Of a DNA stretch of 64,000 bases, positions 1-11,489 are shown piece after piece. Each line of letters opens with the position of its first letter. The stretch's first letter is position 1. The DNA comes from Sialis fuliginosa. Lineage: Eukaryota; Arthropoda; Insecta; Megaloptera; Sialidae. A program made the position numbers and the translations under genes. The notes beneath the pieces are model-generated. The model searched no databases, had not been told where the DNA came from, and saw only the letters and a program-made list of their open reading frames with translations. The stretch spans positions 32,087,001 to 32,151,000 of the forward strand of contig OY540813.1 of NCBI GenBank assembly GCA_961205875.1. The letters run 5' to 3'.

Positions 1-544
1 AATGCAAGAATATTATTTCTCAAGAGAGCGATTTGAAAGTTTTAAATGTATCTGTTTTGTTAAGATATCATTAAACTACGATTTATTTAAATGTATTTCT
101 CGATTGGATACAAAACTAACCCAGAATAAAAGCCAAAATGTTAGTTTTGTAGGTTATCAGAAGTTTTATTTTATTTATTGTTAGATATTCACACTTTTGA
201 ACTTCCGCCGCACAAACAGATCTTTTCAGAAATTTTGCCACCACCTTCCTAACTATTAACAGAGAGACAGTATTCAGACAGATATGGTATGCAGTCTCAT
301 AGTTCTGCATCGATCGCGCAAATAAACAAAGATGCCTTGTATTCACCGGAATTGTCTTGACACCGCCGCACTCGCCGCACTGCTCTAGTTATGTCATTCA
401 ATCTTATTCTAGGAATCACATGAACGTCCTGTTATGTTTTATGTCCTGTGAACTCATTTGCTAGATTACGCCAGTAAAACAACGCCGGAAAGTAGGCGTA
501 TTATTAACACAACTATTGTTGTACGGTGAAACATATTTTTTTTA
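1..544. other. AT-rich sequence with no recognised feature
   Basis: I see no gene, repeat end or RNA here. The short open frames have low-complexity composition and no family resemblance. The stretch around 180-400 is less AT-rich than its surroundings but shows no splice-bounded frame. Confidence 0.5.
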
Positions 545-546
545 TA

Positions 547-1524
547 CAGGGTGAGTCATATCAGGTGGAACAAACTTGAACCGTGGATTGAGAAAAATAT
601 TTTAAGCAAAAAACATTATATGAACATGTGTCCGAACATTTGTCATGATGGGGCTACAGCCCTCCAAAATTTTTTATTCAAAATTAGTTTTTATTTAATA
701 TTTGGAGAACCCATTATACTAAAGTTATGAAATTTGATACGGGGTTTAGTATTAATAAGTACTATTGATTTCCAGTATTAACTAATTATAATTTAGACCA
801 GGGGTGTATGGGGCCAGTGATTTTTATCTAGTATTTTTTTGTTCTTTAATTTTTTCCTGAGTTAAACATTTGATTAAGACTCTATGACACAAAATACACA
901 AAAATATACATAGCTCATTTATCTAAGGATAAACCGTTTACGAGAAATATCGATGCAAAAGAAAGCATGCATAATTTTACTTTATACGGATGCTTCAAAT
1001 TATTAAAAATAAATTTATATTCTTGTTCTATAATAAAAAATAAGACAAAAATTTTTTATACATATACCTCCAAAAATTCACCCTTATCAACAAATAAACA
1101 TTTAAAGTATCGCTTTTTAGTTATGTTAGTAAAGTACTTGCAACAGTGATAGAACTGGCAATAGGTCTAAGAGGACGCTTATTAGGTGATATATGTACAT
1201 CAACTTTTTTTCATACCTTTAATCATAGAATAAGAATATAAATTTATTTTTTAGGGGGGTCCACACAACCCTGGTCAAAATTACTATTGGTTGATACTGG
1301 ATATCGATAACACTTGTTAATACTAAACCTTGTATCAAATTTCATTACTGTATCACAATGGGTTCTCAAGATATTAAATAAAAACCAATTTTGAATAAAA
1401 TATTTGGAGGGCTGTAGCCGCCTCACGAAAAATTTCCGGACATATGTTCATATAATGTTTTTTGTTTAAAATATTTTTCTCAATTCACGGTTCAAGTCTG
1501 TTCCACCTGATATGACTCGCCCTG
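547..1524. mobile_element. TA-flanked DNA transposon with long inverted termini (family A)
   Basis: The ends are CAGGGTGAGTCATATCAGG on the left and its near-perfect reverse complement on the right, flanked by TA on both sides (545-546 and 1525-1526). The inverted similarity extends roughly 280 bp inward on each side, including the GGGCTGTAG and TTTAATAT-GGAGAACCCA blocks. There is no transposase frame, so this is a non-autonomous fold-back element. TA duplication and a CAGGG end suggest the Tc1/mariner superfamily, but that is an inference from the ends only. Fragments of the same family occur near 10.1-11.5, 34.1-37.1 and 46.7 kb. Confidence 0.8.
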
Positions 1525-1526
1525 TA

Positions 1527-2600
1527 TTTATGGACATTCTTTAATGTAAGGGTCGATCTAACTTTCGAGCTTTAAAGGACTAATGGTATTTAGTAAATGA
1601 TGGAATATTAGTTTGTGTAAATACATAGGTATATATTATATTATACAGGATGTTTGCGGGACCCGAGTGATCATTGCTATAATAATTTTGTTATTATTGG
1701 TTAAATAGACAATAGTATCAATATTTTTTTCGGGATAAATAATTCTCAGTTATAAAATCCAATAATAAAAAAGGGTATTCCATTTAAAAAAATCTTAATA
1801 CACTGCTTATCACAATTAGTGGGACACTTTTTCAATGTAACACAGTTTTGTTAATTATCATATTAATATGAAAATTCAGAAAAATCATTAATGTGGTGTT
1901 GTTTCAAAGCCCAAACAGTAACAACTTTGTGCGTGCTTCGATAGCGGTTGTACAACATTTGGAGGGGTGAAAAACGGAAAGTGGCAATTTCAAGTATTGA
2001 AAAAAAAGTTTAAAAACTTAAAATTCACAATAATTTTTATATGTAGAACTTATTTGAACCCTTAAGGTATAAAGTATATATTTTTTTTAAATTTAATTCT
2101 ATTTACCCCCTGTCATCATCCCCTAAGTTAGGTGAATAGAAATATAGAAAAATATAAATGAATTTTTTAAAATCTTCATGGGTTAGAATTTTTGAAATAA
2201 TCACAATTAATAATAATTTACAATTTCAATAAAATCAAAGAATTTTCAACCACTTTTCTACCCTTTAATATTCAATCCCCTGTGTATTACAATTAACTCG
2301 AACAACGTAAGTAAAGAAAAATACCTGAAATTTATCAAAAAGATAGTAAACTATGTAGACAACGGGTCCATATGTTAAAAATCAAAAATAAATTATAAGG
2401 GTAGGTATCAAACCTTATAAACAAAATCATCCATAAGAAATAGGGTGACACAATTTATTCAAGTATAATTATATGAAAAATAAATTAACGCTACTAAATG
2501 GATATTGATGTAATGTTGTTATTTTAAAATTTTAGTGAAAATTTTGTGCTCCATAATTCATCCCTTTGTATATAAATTTAAAAAATATACACTTTTTTAA
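1527..2600. other. AT-rich sequence, no recognised gene
   Basis: Nothing gene-like is visible. An ATACAGGATGTTTGCGGGAC stretch near 1644 resembles the CAGG-type ends of family A but has no partner. Confidence 0.4.
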
Positions 2601-2705
2601 ACACCGTATGAATTTTTTTTTCTTCATTTCGTAAAATAAAAGAACCACATTTGGCCTTTCAAACCGGTAAACTTAAAACTACACTATCAGAAACGTATCA
2701 GATCA
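2600..2705. repeat. Arm of a diverged inverted repeat around the Harbinger-like composite
   Basis: This segment is a diverged reverse complement of about 4486-4590; shared blocks include ACACTATCAGAAAC and ACCGGTAAA. The composite element at 2820-4479 therefore lies between two inverted arms, as if it inserted near the centre of an older fold-back element. Confidence 0.5.
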
Positions 2706-2819
2706 ATTCAATTAATCCAAGCCAAACTTATGAATAACTATTAAATTGTCCATGGCTACCTACATTCGAAATCTAATTTTCAATAAAAAATTCTAAAACT
2801 GGAAGCAAACATTACTTAA

Positions 2820-3807
2820 AGCCGCGGTCACATTAGGCTGGTTTACCAGCGCTGCTTTGCCAGCGCTGCTAGCAGCACCAGCAACCAGCGGCTGGTACGG
2901 GTTCACACTACGCTGCTAGTCGGCTGCTAGCAGCGCTGGCAAAGCAGCGCTGCTAACTGTAGTAACCATAGTAAACGACGGTTTGTTGTCGATTCACATT
3001 GTATTTTAAATTGTGACAGTTCTGATAATATTTTTTCTTTGCCTACACCGCGAGACTTCTTTACGACAATTGTTAATGTATTATACTTTTTATGGAATCA
3101 AATAAAGTCAGATGCATGAGGCGTTTCGACAGTTTTCAACCAACAAGTATATTTTGAAATCTAAAGATCACAAATCACAAGAAAATGTGCTGAGTCAATT
3201 ATAATATTATATCCTACTCGGTTATTTTGTATTTTTGACGTTTGTATACATTGTAAATATATTAACACATTAAAATTATTATTATAATAATTTATATAAT
3301 GTTAAAGAGTTTATTCTTTATTTTGATATTCATATCGTATGTAATTTTTGTTGTTTTACAATTGCTTATAAATTATTAGAAAATTACATGTCGTATAATC
3401 TTTTTATTGTATTAGTATTTTTTTAGTTATGTGATCATAATAAAATATTATTGTCAGTATTGCGTTTTACACTGTTTTTTTTATTTATTTATTTACGTTA
3501 CAATAATAATATTTGTGTAGCTAATAATAATTTTGTACAATGAACAAATTAAAAAAATAATTTAAATAATTAACTATTATAAATTAATTAAAGTAGGTTA
3601 AATCCAGCCAATAGTAGACGAGAACGGAGTCACGTGATCGGCTGGTATGCTGGTAAAGTTGGACATGCGCTACTTTAGTAGCGGCTGCTAAAATCACCAG
3701 CCGGCTGGTAAAGCAGCGCTGGTACTGGGTTCACACTACGCTGCTACTCGGCTGCTAGCAGCGCTGGCAAAGCAGCGCTGGTAAAGCAGCCTAATGTGAC
3801 CGCGGCT
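2820..3807 (+). mobile_element. Harbinger-like MITE with GC-rich subterminal repeats, complete copy
   Basis: The ends are AGCCGCGGTCACATTAGGCT and its reverse complement, with TAA on both sides (2817-2819 and 3808-3810). The subterminal regions hold many copies of a GC-rich word around CAGCGCTGGCAAAGCAGCG, in sharp contrast to the AT-rich interior. No transposase frame is present. A TAA duplication fits PIF/Harbinger, known to target TWA. A TTAAA or TTAA reading of the border is also possible, so the superfamily is tentative. Confidence 0.7.
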
Positions 3808-4479
3808 TAAAGTAGCGCATGTCCAACTTTATATGAATATCAAAATAAAGAATAAACTCTTTAACATTATATAAATTATTATAATAATAATTTTAATGTG
3901 TTAATATATTTACAATGTATACAAACGTCAAAAATACAAAATAACCGAGTAGGATATAATATTATAATTGACTCAGCACATTTTCTTGTGATTTGTGATC
4001 TTTAGATTTCAAAATATACTTGTTGGTTGAAAACTGTCGAAACGCCTCATGCATCTGACTTTATTTGATTCCATAAAAAGTATAATACATTAACAATTGT
4101 CGTAAAGAAGTCTCGCGGTGTAGGCAAAGAAAAAATATTATCAGAACTGTCACAATTTAAAATACAATGTGAATCGACAACAAACCGTCGTTTACTATGG
4201 TTACTACAGTTAGCAGCGCTGCTTTGCCAGCGCTGCTAGCAGCCGACTAGCAGCGTAGTGTGAACCCGTACCAGCCGCTGGTTGCTGGTGCTGCTAGCAG
4301 CGCTGGCAAAGCAGCGCTGGTAAACCAGCCTAATGTGACCGCGGCTTTAGTAGCGGCTGCTAAAATCACCAGCCGGCTGGTAAAGCAGCGCTGGTACTGG
4401 GTTCACACTACGCTGCTACTCGGCTGCTAGCAGCGCTGGCAAAGCAGCGCTGGTAAAGCAGCCTAATGTGACCGCGGCT
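3654..4479 (-). mobile_element. Second, inverted and truncated copy of the Harbinger-like MITE plus duplicated terminus
   Basis: Bases about 3808-4346 are the near-exact reverse complement of the left two thirds of the neighbouring copy. The copy lacks its own outer terminus: it fuses directly to the end of the first copy. Beyond 4346, about 133 bp (4348-4480) repeat 3676-3808 almost exactly, restoring a terminus, followed by TAA at 4480-4482. The locus therefore reads full copy, inverted truncated copy, duplicated terminus. Confidence 0.7.
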
Positions 4480-4726
4480 TAAGAGTAGTTTCTGATAGTG
4501 TATTGTTTTAATTTTACCGGTGAAGAAAGTCCAAATGTGAGCCTTTTATTTTTCGAAAGGATGACAAAAAAATTCCACAAAATTTCTGGCGAAACTTTAG
4601 TATCCGACGTACACACAGATTTCATATTTTTGTTTGTTGGCAATACATTATTTGGGTGTGCGCGCGCATATGTTTTATGTTAGTGATTGAACGGTGTTCA
4701 AACGGTGGAATATATGCGATCGTTAA

Positions 4727-5456
4727 GAGGCTATGCTAGTTTATGCATTTCAAAAAATCGATTTTTTTTTCATTTTTCGAAAGTAAATACCCTCGAAAAT
4801 ATTGTGTTAAAATTTTAGAGTGATCTGAGCCTTCTAAGTATACTTTCTCCTACTTTACTGATTAGTTGTAAGTATCAACTTTATAACAATTTAAAAAAAA
4901 AAAACTTTAAACGCGTTTTTCTCGAAATGATGTTTTTCGATACTGTCCCAATGATTTCTCGAAAACTACTCGGTCGATCGGTCTGAAAATTTAACCACAT
5001 ATTTGTTACATATATAGGCATGGCTGGAACTAGGATTATGTTAAAATTCAATTTTTTTCTATTTTTTTACAAGGAAAAACCAAGAAAAAAAGGGTTTTTT
5101 TCGATTCTGTTTGTTCAAACAGCCGCCATTTTGTTATTTTTGCCCCAAAAATTAAAATTCTAGTTCAGGCCATAGCCAACTACCTACTGAATAAAAGACA
5201 TATCTTGTTTTGTGTTTCAGGTGTTTCGTTCCTGCTAAAACACTGGGACACTGCGCACCTGTTTTTTTTTCATACCTGCATACATGGCTGCATTATACAC
5301 ATATATGTATAGTAAAATTAATTAAAAAAAATTTTTTGTGTACTTCAATAGTGCATTTATTAAACTCAAAAAGATTTAGAACGATATCTGTCATAGATTG
5401 CTAGAAAAAAATTCGTGGAAAACACCTTTTTTTGGCCGATAAACTAGCATAGCCCC
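4727..5456. mobile_element. TTAA-flanked MITE (piggyBac type)
   Basis: TTAA borders both sides (4723-4726 and 5457-5460). Terminal repeats are GAGGCTATGCTAGTTTAT on the left and its one-mismatch inverse on the right. It is 730 bp with no transposase. TTAA targeting is the hallmark of piggyBac transposases, so this is most likely a piggyBac-mobilised MITE. Confidence 0.8.
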
Positions 5457-5460
5457 TTAA

Positions 5461-5824
5461 AAGATTATAGTATAATAAAATAATATTATAATTATTACTT
5501 ATTATATACTTATTTGTTTAACGCCACTTGCGAAGTTAATTAGATACATGATTACGATTTTTGCAATAGTTATATCTATCTATAGAGGTTGCGGATAAAA
5601 AATGCAATATGACGTGTACAAATGGCGGAAACTGGGCAATTATTGGTGGGCAAACTTCTTAATGACTTCTTTCAAATGACGGAAACAATAAGCAAATCAT
5701 GAAATTTTAAGAAATTAAACCTTATGAAGACTGGATTATTAGGTCTTTTTAATGTTTCCAATTATACAACCTGACAAATAGTAATCAGAACAGCTGATGG
5801 TAACTTATATGTTCAAGTTTCGTC
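5461..5824. other. AT-rich spacer
   Basis: I see no gene or repeat end in this stretch between two TTAA-flanked elements. Confidence 0.5.
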
Positions 5825-6110
5825 TTAACCCTTTAACGCCGAGATTATTATTTTTCATTATATCATTGTAAAATTTATATAGCAAGTTCATAAGACCCTA
5901 AATAACTACAAAAAATAAAAAATATATATATCTACTTTTGAAATTTAAAGTGTGATCATATGAACACGCTAGTCGCTTATGGTAGCAAAATAAACACACA
6001 GCGTTTTATAGACTAAAATTTAATTCAATTGTCATATAAGTTTATTTACATTGGAAACATGTTATGTTTATAATAAATAATAATTGAAATACAACTATTC
6101 ATTAGTTTTT

Positions 6111-7045
6111 ATCACTTGGTGTGAAAATTCAAAATATAGTCAATGCAAAGGTCCACATCACACTTTATGGATTGAGCTCGTACAGTATAGAACATTCAAG
6201 GGTGGCGCAACGACGCGACGTCTACTAGACAAATAATCATCAGATATTCTGGTAGAAACACTGCTGATACAGAAGGACGGCCGGATCCGGATGGTGCGTT
6301 TTTATCAGTGGCGTAGGAACGGGGGGGGGGGGGGTTGGGTTTATCCCCCCCCCCGAAATTTTAAAATATATGAAATTAGTATTACAATTTTGAATTGAAT
6401 GGCCTTTTTTGTGATAAAAAACCCCCCCGAAATATTCAATGTTTTTAAAATATGCGAAATAAGTATAATAATTTTGAATTGAGTGACCTTTTTTTTTTTT
6501 TTTAGTCATAAGATTAAAAAACTTAACCCCCCCCCGAAAATTTTTCTTACTACGCCACTGGTTTTTATTATTAAGTTTGGAGATAGTTAGATACTATATA
6601 ATGTCCAGCATTCATGTAAATAAGAACCAGTACCATTTTTACCATAAATCCCTATTCTGTAATACGATATGTTTTCATCCATCCAGTTGGTACCGCCCAT
6701 ATATTTATTATAATTCGTTATGACGGCAGGTTGCGGTATGCTGATTTTATGTTTTTCAATTCGACAATTCGCCTTTTTTGATCCTCCTGCTTCTTGAATA
6801 TTTTCAAAATCATATGAGTCATCTGCAGAGTGTTTTTTTGCAAAAGATATTTACGCTTCGTTTTGTAGTTGACGACTGCTCAAATTATCTATCAATCAAT
6901 CCACTCTCGTCTTCATCTGCGGAATCTTCATCAGAATTTACTGTGGCCTCCGGAGGTTCGATAAAATACCATCAATTTCATCAATTTTATCTGTTTCTAA
7001 AATATCGATAGCTTCTTGCAGTGTTAAATCTCTAAAAACGCTTTA
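6111..7045 (-). pseudogene. piggyBac transposase remnant (N- and C-terminal parts, catalytic core deleted)
   Basis: Read on the minus strand from about 7045, an N-terminal block contains LTLQEAIDIL, then an acidic stretch reading NSDEDSADEDESGLID after a frameshift. This is the typical start of a piggyBac/PGBD transposase. A later block contains NYNKYMGG and a DENISYYR-like motif, normally found downstream of the DDE catalytic domain. At the far end, around 6111-6165, is a short cysteine-containing tail ending FHTK before a TGA stop, like the C-terminal zinc domain of the family. The DDD catalytic region is missing, several frames are broken, and an hAT MITE splits the C-terminal part. No start codon is seen. 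It cannot encode an active transposase. Confidence 0.8.
6306..6560. mobile_element. hAT MITE (255 bp) with 8-bp duplication
   Basis: The ends are CAGTGGCGTAG and CTACGCCACTG. The 8-bp direct repeat GTTTTTAT lies at 6298-6305 and 6561-6568. Runs of G at the left and C at the right lie just inside the ends. The 8-bp duplication and CAGTGGCG end are classic hAT features. It sits within the piggyBac transposase remnant. Confidence 0.9.
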
Positions 7046-7768
7046 AAAAATTAAAAATATGAATTTTTATACGGTAAACGCCTAGCGTGATCATACGAAC
7101 ACGCACAAATGTTTAGATGAATATATCATTATGTAAGAATAATATTGATATAAATGAATTACTAATATAATAGTGACATTATGACATACATATTTCATAC
7201 TAATCAAAATAATTAAATCATAATTACAAATGTACTCACCTAAAGTTTATATCTGCCGTCGCCGTCATATCAATAAAAGAACTTGTACTCGTTTCTATTA
7301 TCCACAAACAACTAATAAAGCAAAATTTAGAGGTATTAAAACGTTAGTTTGAAGTGTTTATAAACATTTCCTCAAGATAAAAACGTCTTTAACTAATTGA
7401 CGATACCACAATTTGCACATGAATTATATGTCAAAATATATATTTTGACCGCATTTCATTATCATTAAATTGCAACTTTTGTTAATAAAATTCATAACGA
7501 ATAAGGTTTCATGAATCGTTTATAAAGGTTGAAATCAGCGAGTAATACGACAGGTGTCTGATAACAAAAAGTTATATTCACGAAGTATTCTTTTCTCATT
7601 GGGTATTTTCGAACTACAATTGATAACAATTAGTTTTTTTTAATATTTTCTATATTGTGTATCTCTTTGAATACAATTTACAAAAAATAGGTTTTCATCA
7701 GCTGTTTCCACGTCTGCTATTTATTATTTATTGTTATAACGTGAAGTTTCTGCGTTAAATGGTGTTAA

Positions 7769-9606
7769 ATTTTCGAATGCGTTTTATAACCTTAAAACGC
7801 CTTGTTAGCCAAAAAAAAGTACGTGTTTATTGTTTTCCGATGTACCTACTACGTGTGTGCAAAGTTTCGAGAATATCGGTGAGTGGCACTTGGGTAGATT
7901 TACTTGTCAGTATAATCCAAAATCCCAGATTAATACGTTTTATTCCTCTGATTGTTTTCAAACTAAATATCTACATAGTTACTGTTCACATAGTGGCTGT
8001 GGTATTTAGTAAATAGAGTGAAATAAACAATATGTAAATAAGTACATTTATTCATACGTATTCCTGATAATGTATTTTATAATGAAACTCAATCTGTTTA
8101 TATGTATATGCAGATTGTTATTGCCAACGGTTATAAATAATTTAAATTTTAAATTACCAGTCGTATATAAATACCTACTGTTCGTATTTCAAAAATTGCA
8201 ATGAAATTTTAAAACGTATCAAACGATAACTTTACCAAATACATTTTTGCAAAAAGAAGGATTTTTTATTTTCCCATGCTTTTCCCTACTTGATTTGTCT
8301 GTTATCTGTTAGCTAGTTGAGGTCAAATCTTACAATTTTTCACCCACTCCGATGCACGATTTGTTTGCAATTTTCCATACAATGCAAGAATAAATCATTT
8401 CCCATATTAGCTAATTAATTAGTCAATTAGTTTTAACAAATACATTTTTTATGTAATATTCCTTCCAATTCAAATTATTCTTTTATATATTACTTAAAAG
8501 TATAAAAAAACATCTGCCAAGTAAATGTACAGTGCTTTCTCGTCCTAAATTCACAAAAGGTAGTAAGTTATTGAACAATTTAAATAAAAAACAGTAAAGT
8601 GTTCAGATAAATTGCCTGGCATTGGTTAATCATTTAATTTTTATATAATTTTACAAAATAATATTAGTTCGAAATTTTTCTTAAGATGCACCTATTTTTT
8701 CGTTTTCGTATATTTTTATGTTTTTGGCAATTTCAATCTAAATCTAAAATGCAAACGTCAAAATGACGATTTTTTAAAACAAATTAAGATAAATCTTTGT
8801 AAGGGAATATTTTGAAACAAACGCTGTAGACGTATAATATAGGAAATTGAATGCTCTACAAAAAAGATTCAATAAAATTTTCACGTAACGTCGTGTCGTT
8901 CTTGAGATATCTTGAAAAAATAAATATTTTTGGATGTCATCCCTCCCCCTTACACATATCATAATCAAACCAAGTTTCATTAATATCGATTCAGTAGTTC
9001 GTATGATTCAGGAGACAGACACACAAACAGACAGACAGATACGGAACAAATAATGTTTGTCTTGACCTGAAACGGAAAAATCAATTTAAAATTTTGAAAT
9101 CGGAGAACAATGTTTTTTGTTCATTTTAAAACGGTCACAAAGCTTCTTGTATCTTCGATATTGCAAGGAAGCAAAATATATTTCTTTAAACCACGCTTTT
9201 CTAAAAAAGATAAAACCATTTTTCTTTAAGATATTTCAGGTAGGTATGTAGCATTTTTAGTCTGTTAGAGGCATCAAGTTAATACAACTAAAAATAAAAA
9301 CGTAATGCTCTCATTAATATTGCTTTTTTGTGTGTTTTACAGTTTCTAATTATGAACCCGTAAAACTTTGAGTAGTGTTCATACAAAGTTAATCATAACT
9401 TACAATTAGTAACAAAAATGGGTTCTCCCCACTTTTTAATAAGCGATTAAAAATGGTATGCATAAACGTTCCACCCTTTTATTTTTATTGATAACCTGAA
9501 AGCGATGTGATGACTGAAACTTTTTTAAACAATGGTACGTTCAAGTGTTCGGATGGAGGATTACAGTTAGCTTTTGGCAGGTGAAACTAGATTAAAAATA
9601 AATATC
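7769..9606. other. AT-rich sequence, no recognised gene
   Basis: Nothing codes here that I can support. Around 8960-9050 a block ending in repeated ACAGACAGACAG words resembles the common non-LTR or MITE tail seen in other insect repeats. That is a weak resemblance. Confidence 0.4.
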
Positions 9607-9950
9607 TGCCATGGGAGCCACGGGACTTTCTTATACGTAATACTGACAGTGAACTAATAAAAGATAGAATAAAATAAATGGGACATAAATTAGGTATATA
9701 TAATTCTCTTATTCTACAACATTTATCAAATTAATTTTTTTAACATAATTACTAAACCGGAAACAGATGTTTACTCTTGTCAATTTTTGAATTCTCGAAT
9801 TATTTTTGAAAAAAAAATCTATAATTTATTTTCAATACATTTTTTCCACCATTTATGATCTAGGCAGAAAGAATTTTTATAAATAATTAACTAGAATCAC
9901 CCACACTGTCTCAGTGTTACGTATAAGAAAATCCCATAGTGCCTATGGCA
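9607..9950. mobile_element. Small inverted-terminal-repeat element
   Basis: The left end TGCCATGGGAGCCACGGGAC... and the right end ...GCCTATGGCA are diverged inverted repeats of about 45 bp, sharing the TTCTTATACGTAA core. One terminus of the same family occurs alone at about 30893-30944. No target duplication could be fixed. Confidence 0.55.
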
Positions 9951-10139
9951 AATACGAACACTGTCTGATCTCTGTAATACGTACGTTAAAAGAAAGTGCC
10001 ATGATACTCATTACAGATGTTTCTTCCCTGTTAAGAACCATTTGAAATATAATTTTATATTATTTAAAAAAAAAAATTTTTTTAATGAAAATAAAATAAA
10101 TATAAACATTCTTCTTGAGGGAGGTACAGTTCCCCAAAG

Positions 10140-11475
10140 ATTTAGCTTAAAATTAGTTTTTATTTAATATTTTGAGAACCCATTGTGATACCTACAGTTA
10201 TAAACTTTTAAAATCGGTTTAATAATAAACACGTATTAAAACTAAACCGTCTATAAACTGTCTTTGTCTTGACCTGAAACGGAAAGATTGAATGAAAATT
10301 TTGAAATCTTTAAAAAACGATCGCAAAGCTTCTCTTATTTTCTATAATAAAACAACTCATAACAAAGGTACGACGCATTTTATTCATTATTGAATAAAAA
10401 TCACAATTGCCATGAAAAACTAAAATATGTTTGTTAGTCGAAGTCAATCAAAACTATAGAATCACTTGAATGCAATATTAAATTCAAGTCAAGTATGCTT
10501 TGGAAAAAAGAATGGTTGATGTTTGAAATTTATATATTTATTAAAATTCGTTGTTTATTTTGTTAATGTATAACATCAATGTCGACTTTAGAGAGGGAGG
10601 TTGGGCGATCGTCCGGGGTGCCAGTTCAGAAGGGGCGGCGGACGACCTAGCTTAAATTCTAGTAAAATGAACTGTTTTTCTCTTCAAAAAACGATAACAC
10701 ATATTGAAGATATGAGAAGCTTTGTGATCATTTAGAAAATGTTGTTCTCCGATTACAAAATTTTCACATTCCGTTTTAGGTTATTTTTAATTTTTATTTC
10801 ATATCTTCAGAATGAATGATATATAGTTATGTTTGATAATCGGTTTAGTATTAATACGTGTTATTGATTTATTTAAACCAAGAATGTGTAGGGTCAATGT
10901 GTTCTTTGAATTTAATCTAGTATTTTTTTGTTCTTAAATTTTTTCCTAAGATTAAAATAGAAAAAAAGTTAATGTAAATATTCCTCAAAGACCTATAGCT
11001 AGTTGTATTAACTTAATACTTACTTTATTAATTTGACTAAAAAAAAGGAGTAAATTTTTCTAGGTATATAAACATGAACATTTATTTTTATTTTTAAAGA
11101 ATTTAAATTTATTTTGTGTTGTTTGAAGCATCCGTATTAAGTAAAATTCTGCTATTCTATCTTTAATTCTTTACTATCGTATTTCTCGTAAACTGTTGAT
11201 TTTATGACATATTAACACATTTTATTTCTGTGTATTTTGTATCATACGTTATAAAAGTGCCAAACATAGGAAAACATTTAAGATTAAAAAAATACTAGAT
11301 AAAACTCGAAGGCCACGCTGGCCCCATACATCCCTGGTCTAAATAATCATTGGTTGATGTTGGAAATCGATAACACGTATTAATCGGTATTAATACTAAA
11401 CTGAGAATGAGTACCAAAAATTATTTTATCATAATCAAATATGAATTCAAAACTAATTTTAGATAAAATCTAATT
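10140..11475. repeat. Fragments of transposon family A
   Basis: Blocks at 10148-10250, 10830-10990 and 11280-11470 match the interior of the element at 547-1524 (the TATTTGGAGAACCC-type block, the CCAGG-TGTATGGGG-type block and the TTTTTTTGTTCTTTAA block). They are rearranged and lack both termini, so this is a degraded copy or copies. Confidence 0.6.
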
Positions 11476-11489
11476 GTAAGACTACTAAT

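Larger units (their letters stand above)
5829..7764 (-). mobile_element. piggyBac deletion derivative, TTAA-flanked
   Basis: TTAA occurs at 5825-5828 and 7765-7768. The left end begins CCCTTTAACGCCGAG and the right end is a diverged inverse (CTGCGTTAAATGGTG). A GTGATCATA-GAACACGC block occurs near both ends (about 5951 and 7088). Inside are minus-strand remnants of a piggyBac transposase. A 255-bp hAT MITE has inserted at 6306-6560. Coding remnants, TTAA and a piggyBac-like end agree, so the family call is solid; the exact right border is less certain. Confidence 0.75.

Noticed and set aside
6240-6509. Minus-strand frame of 89 codons
   Set aside because: It runs through the hAT MITE with its polyG/polyC tracts and only touches the transposase remnant; it is not a gene.
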